A program made the translations under genes and the position numbers. From positions 8,000 through 17,597 of the forward strand of contig DDHX01000030.1 of assembly GCA_002338255.1 (NCBI GenBank): 9,598 nucleotides of DNA, written 5' to 3'. Origin of the DNA: Ruminococcaceae bacterium UBA1865 (GTDB lineage Bacteria > Bacillota > Clostridia > Oscillospirales > Acutalibacteraceae). The notes beneath the pieces were generated by a model. It made no database searches and was not told where the DNA came from. It was given only the letters and a program-made list of their open reading frames with translations. Shown in pieces: positions 6,481-9,598 of the stretch. Positions within the stretch are counted from its first letter, which is position 1, and each line of letters opens with the position of its first letter.

Positions 6481-7101
6481 TTAACAATTTGTAATTGTAT
6501 CGACAATTTTCACGGGAGGCCCGCTTAGCACATAGGTTACATCGGCGAGCAGTTCTGCCTCGCGGAAATCGTGTGTAACTAAAATTACAAGTGAATTGGC
6601 TGTCTGTTCTTTCATAAGCGAGATGATTTGTATCTTACTCTCTTCATCAAGTGCGTGAAAGGGTTCGTCGAGCAGAAACAACCCGCCGCCATAGGCAAGC
6701 GCACGCGCAATGGCGACACGCTGGCGCATCCCTCCGCTTAATTCCGAAGGGTGCTTGTCTTCCTCCCCTTTTAAGCCGACAAGGCGAAGCCAGTTTACAG
6801 CCTCCTCCCCGTTTTGCTTTGCATTTCCGTTGAGTACCGCCGCAACATTATCTTTTGCGGAAATCCACGGGAGCAGTCTGTCCTCTTGGAAAACACAAGA
6901 AATTTTATCCTTCTGCCCAATGGTAATCACACCGGAATCAAAGCGTTCCAATCCCGCAATGCAGTTCAAAAGCGTCGTTTTTCCACAGCCGGAAGGCCCA
7001 AACAGGCAGACCGACCCCTTTTCCGGAAAAGTGAGTGAAAAATGATCAAGCACTGTTTTTCCATCATATTCTTTTGTTAAGTTTTTAATTTCCAGCTTCA
7101 T
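6481..7101 (-). CDS. ABC importer ATPase subunit (SsuB/TauB type)
   Basis: The cytoplasmic ATP-hydrolysing subunit of the importer encoded with the two genes upstream. At 206 aa all catalytic elements are present: Walker A GPSGCGKT (35-42), Q-loop Gln72 in VFQEDRLLPW, signature LSGGMRQR (121-128), Walker B LFLLDEP (141-147) with Glu146, and the switch His177 in LVTHD. The DRLLPW sequence after the Q-loop is typical of the nitrate/sulfonate/taurine group (COG1116). The protein is shorter than the usual 240-260 aa of SsuB, because it ends soon after the H-loop with almost no C-terminal extension; this should not affect catalysis. The ATG is 11 bases after the permease stop, with a modest GGTG ribosome site, so it is the last gene of the operon. 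I see no hairpin with a U-tract after it. Confidence 0.93.
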   Translation of the reverse strand: MKLEIKNLTKEYDGKTVLDHFSLTFPEKGSVCLFGPSGCGKTTLLNCIAGLERFDSGVITIGQKDKISCVFQEDRLLPWISAKDNVAAVLNGNAKQNGEEAVNWLRLVGLKGEEDKHPSELSGGMRQRVAIARALAYGGGLFLLDEPFHALDEESKIQIISLMKEQTANSLVILVTHDFREAELLADVTYVLSGPPVKIVDTITNC

Positions 7102-7112
7102 GTTTTACACCA

Positions 7113-7895
7113 TCAACGCCCGACATTATATTTTTGGCCGACTGTTTTCATCAGTCGAATCATCAGCCATTCCAGAATCACGCTCATCACGATGACTACC
7201 GCTGTCCACGCAAACAAATCGGCTGTTTCAATATAAATCTTAGAGTTATAGATTTGTCCTCCGATGGAAAATTCGGTGTTGGCAAGTACCTCGGCTGCAA
7301 TACCAGCTTTCCACGCAAGTCCCAGTCCGGTTGTGCAGGCAGCAGTAAAATACGGCATAACGGACGGTATATAAACCCGCTTGAGGGTCTTCACCGCACC
7401 GAAACGATAACTATAAGCCATCTGCAGCAAGCGCTTGTCAGTCTTTTGAATTCCATTGGTCACATTGCCCCAGACAATAGGAGTAACCATCAAAAATGAG
7501 GTGAATGCCGGCACGTGAGCGGATTGAATCCAGACAAGCGCCAAAATGATAAACGAAGCCACCGGTGTCGACTTAATAATGCTGATGATCGGGTGAAAAA
7601 TATCATACATCATTTGAGACGCCGAGGTCAGCAATGCCAGCACAGTTCCAATGAAAAGCCCAAGCGCAAACCCCGTCAGAATTCGCAGCATAGAATACAG
7701 TGCAGTAAGATAAAACGAGCTGTCCCGTGACAGCTCAAAAATCCTTTGCACAACACAAACAGGAGATACAATAAGTATCTCCTGTTGTACAGTCAGATAG
7801 ATCAGCTGCCAAATGCCAAGCCAAAACGCGGCTACCAACAGCTTTCTTACTATTTTATGCTTAACAAAAAATTTATTTTGCATAGTAGAAGTCAT
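7113..7895 (-). CDS. ABC importer permease (SsuC/TauC type)
   Basis: An inner-membrane subunit of 260 aa with about six hydrophobic segments (around 17-36, 66-90, 97-120, 128-145, 185-203 and 228-246). The cytoplasmic EAA loop that contacts the ATPase is visible at about 159-183 (MAYSYRFGAVKTLKRVYIP). The following LAWKAGIAAEVLA (193-205) is characteristic of sulfonate/taurine/nitrate-type permeases (COG0600). The coding start lies inside the end of the substrate-binding protein gene. The ATG at 7895 is 12 bases, and a GTG at 7898 nine bases, after GGAGGAG at 7914-7908, so either could be used. The frame is open to a TTG at 7916 that has no ribosome site. The 23-base overlap suggests translational coupling. 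Confidence 0.92.
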   Translation of the reverse strand: MTSTMQNKFFVKHKIVRKLLVAAFWLGIWQLIYLTVQQEILIVSPVCVVQRIFELSRDSSFYLTALYSMLRILTGFALGLFIGTVLALLTSASQMMYDIFHPIISIIKSTPVASFIILALVWIQSAHVPAFTSFLMVTPIVWGNVTNGIQKTDKRLLQMAYSYRFGAVKTLKRVYIPSVMPYFTAACTTGLGLAWKAGIAAEVLANTEFSIGGQIYNSKIYIETADLFAWTAVVIVMSVILEWLMIRLMKTVGQKYNVGR

Positions 7896-8922
7896 CACCG
7901 GGTAATACTCCTCCAACAGACTTCGGATTGGCTGTGTACAGAACTTTCAAGAAATCAGGAATTTTCGTTTTCATTTCAGCACCGTCAATATACACGATAT
8001 TGCAGTTCGGAATCGCCTTTTTAGCAACCGCCGCCGGCATAATGCCATATTTTTCAGACAGTGCTGCCGCTTCTTCTACGTTTGTGGTCGTGTACTCGGT
8101 TGATGCCTTATATTCATCAAGGAATTTGTTAAAGGCATCTTTGTTCTTATCGGCAAAATCCTTGCGGACGATTAAGCCACCCATTGTGAGCACGCTTTTA
8201 TCGCCTGCTACCTTATTCCATTCATCTGTTACATTCAGCGCAAGCTTAACGTCCTTATTTTTTATCATAACCTGAGTCACAAAAGGTTCGGGCAGAACCG
8301 CAATTTTAGCTTTACCTGAAATGACCAGTGCGGCGAGCTCCGGATGTTCTGCTTTATATTCTACCTTAACATCCTTGCCAACTTCAAGTCCATTTTGCTT
8401 CAAAATATAATTTAATGCATATTCGGGTGTGGAACCTTGGCCGGAAGAGTAAATTGTCTTCCCTTTTAAATCCTGAATACTGTTGATTTTCTCCCCGTTT
8501 GTAAGAACTGACAGTACACCGAGGGTGTTAATTGCCGCCAGTTGTACCTTCCCTTTGGTCTTATTGTAAAGTGTAGCCGCAAGATTGGTCGGAACAGCAG
8601 CCACATCAATTTCACCGGTAGAGATTTTGGATACGATTTCATCGGGAGCGCTGACGATTGTGAATTCATAGTTATTAGCAGCTGTTTTTGCGTCGTTATC
8701 ACTCATGAGCTTTAACATACCGAGGCCGGTCGGGCCTTTCAGCGTTGCTAATTTAATGGTTGCTTTTTCGGCCGGTACTGAGCTTGGCGATTGACTGGCA
8801 GCAGCTGAAGTTGCCTGACTTGCCGCACTGGATACTGTTGCAGAGCTGCCGCAGCCCGCCATTACAGACATACTCATAAGCGCTGCAAGCGCCATCGCTG
8901 TGATTTTCTTTGTCAATTTCAT
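7873..8922 (-). CDS. ABC importer substrate-binding lipoprotein (SsuA/TauA/NMT1-like)
   Basis: A 349-aa solute-binding protein expected to be tethered outside the membrane and to deliver ligand to the permease. It has a lipoprotein signal: KK at 5-6, a hydrophobic stretch at 8-20, and a lipobox ending at Cys24 (VMAGC). A flexible Ser/Ala/Gln-rich linker runs from 25 to about 50. The mature domain starts with KATIKLATLKGPTGLGMLKL (about 53-72) and contains the paired alpha/beta features of the COG0715 fold, including DLKGKTIYSSGQGSTPEYAL and the VLPEP hinge segment. The family binds sulfonates, nitrate, thiamine precursors and others, and no residue pattern lets me choose, so the substrate is unknown. 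GAGGG lies about six bases before the ATG. The gene follows the regulator gene by 52 bases and overlaps the permease gene. Confidence 0.92.
   Translation of the reverse strand: MKLTKKITAMALAALMSMSVMAGCGSSATVSSAASQATSAAASQSPSSVPAEKATIKLATLKGPTGLGMLKLMSDNDAKTAANNYEFTIVSAPDEIVSKISTGEIDVAAVPTNLAATLYNKTKGKVQLAAINTLGVLSVLTNGEKINSIQDLKGKTIYSSGQGSTPEYALNYILKQNGLEVGKDVKVEYKAEHPELAALVISGKAKIAVLPEPFVTQVMIKNKDVKLALNVTDEWNKVAGDKSVLTMGGLIVRKDFADKNKDAFNKFLDEYKASTEYTTTNVEEAAALSEKYGIMPAAVAKKAIPNCNIVYIDGAEMKTKIPDFLKVLYTANPKSVGGVLPGDDFYYAK
7908..7914 (-). promoter_or_regulatory. Ribosome binding site of the permease inside the upstream gene
   Basis: GGAGGAG (7914-7908 on the minus strand) lies within the last codons of the substrate-binding protein gene. 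It is nine bases before GTG 7898 and 12 before ATG 7895. It argues against the upstream in-frame TTG at 7916, and suggests that ribosomes finishing the lipoprotein help start the permease. Confidence 0.65.
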
Positions 8923-8945
8923 TATTTTCCCTCTTCATCTTCATT

Positions 8946-8962
8946 GGCTTTGTCAATAAGCC
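8946..8962 (-). other. Small hairpin between regulator and importer genes
   Basis: On the minus strand GGCTT (8962-8958) and AAGCC (8950-8946) can form a five-base-pair stem with a seven-base loop in the 52-base gap between the regulator stop and the lipoprotein start. No U-tract follows, so it is not a normal terminator. It may be a weak mRNA structure, or chance. Confidence 0.3.
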
Positions 8963-8974
8963 GAAATATTATGA

Positions 8975-9598
8975 TTAAAATTGCCCGGACTTCAGCCGTT
9001 CAATATTAATAATTGTTATATTTTTCCCGCTTCGTTCTATAATACTCTCGCGGGATAAAGCTTCAATCGCCCGATAAAGCGAAGCGCGCCCAATGTTCAG
9101 CGTGTTGGAAAGCTGCGTCAGTGTGCAGGGCAGTTTAAAAACAAGAGAATTATCTCTTTGTGCCGACAAGGACAAAAGAAAATTTGCAAGCCGGCACTCT
9201 GCGGTGCCTCCTATAAAATTGTCAATCCTGCTATTTAGGAAACAAATGCGAGTTGAGAGGTAACCAATATAGTTTTCAGCAATTTGCGTGTTTTGTTGAA
9301 AAAGTCCGTGCAAAAGCGCCTGCGGTAAAAACAGAATGCGGCTCCGCTTGACCGCAACGACCTCGGAAACATACTGTCGTGCATCATTAAAAAGGCCGGC
9401 CACGCCGAAAACACCGCCGCTGTAAAATGTGTTCAGTACCAGTGAGGTGCCGGCCGGCTTTAACGCCTTTAACTCCCCCGAAAGAACGATTCCTAAACTT
9501 TTGGCAAAGCTATTTCTTGTGTAAATTTTTTCACCGGGTTCAAATTCCATGCAGGAACAGCCTTCGCTTTGAAATGCAGCGCTGACAGCAGCAAAGTC
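8975..9598 (-). CDS. Crp/Fnr-family transcription regulator (5' end outside window)
   Basis: An open frame covers the right edge, showing 207 residues; family members are about 220-230 aa, so only the first 15-25 residues are missing. An ATG at 9550 exists, but starting there would cut the first beta strand of the sensor domain (CSCMEFEPGEKIY). The sensor beta-roll runs over visible residues about 10-100 (IVLSGELKAL, then FGVAGLFNDARQYVSEVVA), followed by the dimer helix (about 105-133) and a C-terminal Crp-type helix-turn-helix (about 158-190, TLTQLSNTLNIGRASLYRAI). The FGEL and R-S/T contacts that hold cAMP in Crp read FGVA and RQYVS here, so cAMP binding is unlikely. Being first in line with the importer genes, 52 bases upstream, it is inferred to control them, perhaps in response to the imported compound. 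Confidence 0.88.
   Translation of the reverse strand, partial: DFAAVSAAFQSEGCSCMEFEPGEKIYTRNSFAKSLGIVLSGELKALKPAGTSLVLNTFYSGGVFGVAGLFNDARQYVSEVVAVKRSRILFLPQALLHGLFQQNTQIAENYIGYLSTRICFLNSRIDNFIGGTAECRLANFLLSLSAQRDNSLVFKLPCTLTQLSNTLNIGRASLYRAIEALSRESIIERSGKNITIINIERLKSGQF

Noticed and set aside
6651..8275. Plus-strand open frames opposite the importer genes
   Set aside because: They are antisense to three genes with strong family motifs, and none has a ribosome site or recognisable product.
8466..8956. Minus-strand open frames in another frame within the lipoprotein gene
   Set aside because: They overlap the substrate-binding protein, whose lipobox and fold are clear; these are frame shadows.
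8923..8974. TPP or other riboswitch controlling the importer (thiamine precursor uptake)
   Set aside because: The gap before the lipoprotein gene is only 52 bases, holds just a five-base-pair hairpin, and has no TPP core motifs.
1..9598. Mobile element, phage, CRISPR, toxin-antitoxin or defence system
   Set aside because: No transposase or integrase motifs, terminal inverted repeats, repeat-spacer array, or paired small toxin/antitoxin genes were seen; gene content is metabolic, envelope and signalling.

Overview
The window looks like chromosomal DNA of a spore-forming low-to-moderate-GC Firmicute of the class Clostridia, perhaps the Oscillospiraceae/Ruminococcaceae side. This is inferred from strong GGAGG-type ribosome binding sites, U-tailed intrinsic terminators, sigma-A promoters, a PdaB-like polysaccharide deacetylase with clostridial-type motifs, and a Ser/Ala-rich clostridial lipoprotein. 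I see no transposase, integrase, tRNA, rRNA, CRISPR array or phage gene. Nearly everything reads leftward (minus strand). The thymidine kinase gene is the only gene on the plus strand.

Left part (1-1702, all minus): the N-terminal 115 codons of an unrecognised protein run off the left edge. Next come a 71-residue unrecognised small protein with a near-consensus sigma-A promoter, and a membrane-anchored PdaB-like deacetylase that probably acts on peptidoglycan or another N-acetylated glycan at the cell or spore surface. Middle (1671-4449): a membrane diguanylate cyclase with an extracytoplasmic sensing domain has its own promoter, a TTG start and a terminator. It diverges from tdk, an E. coli-type thymidine kinase. 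The 240-bp divergent spacer holds a 30-bp near-perfect palindrome. tdk ends in a hairpin terminator placed back to back with the terminator of the next, convergent gene.

Right part (4455-9598, minus): a single-gene unit encodes a 636-residue CapD/PglF/EpsC-type nucleotide-sugar 4,6-dehydratase with an N-terminal membrane domain, used to make modified sugars for surface glycans. Upstream lies a compact four-gene cluster: a Crp/Fnr-family regulator (5' end outside the window), a lipoprotein substrate-binding protein, a permease and an ATPase. The last three form a complete SsuABC/TauABC-type importer with overlapping or closely spaced genes. Its substrate cannot be told from sequence.

The window is mostly ordinary housekeeping and accessory metabolism. 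I see no convincing new multi-gene system. The points most worth a second look are the 30-bp palindrome between the diguanylate cyclase gene and tdk, the small protein with its strong promoter, the truncated unrecognised protein at the left edge, and the pairing of a Crp-like regulator that lacks the usual cAMP-contact residues with an importer of unknown substrate.
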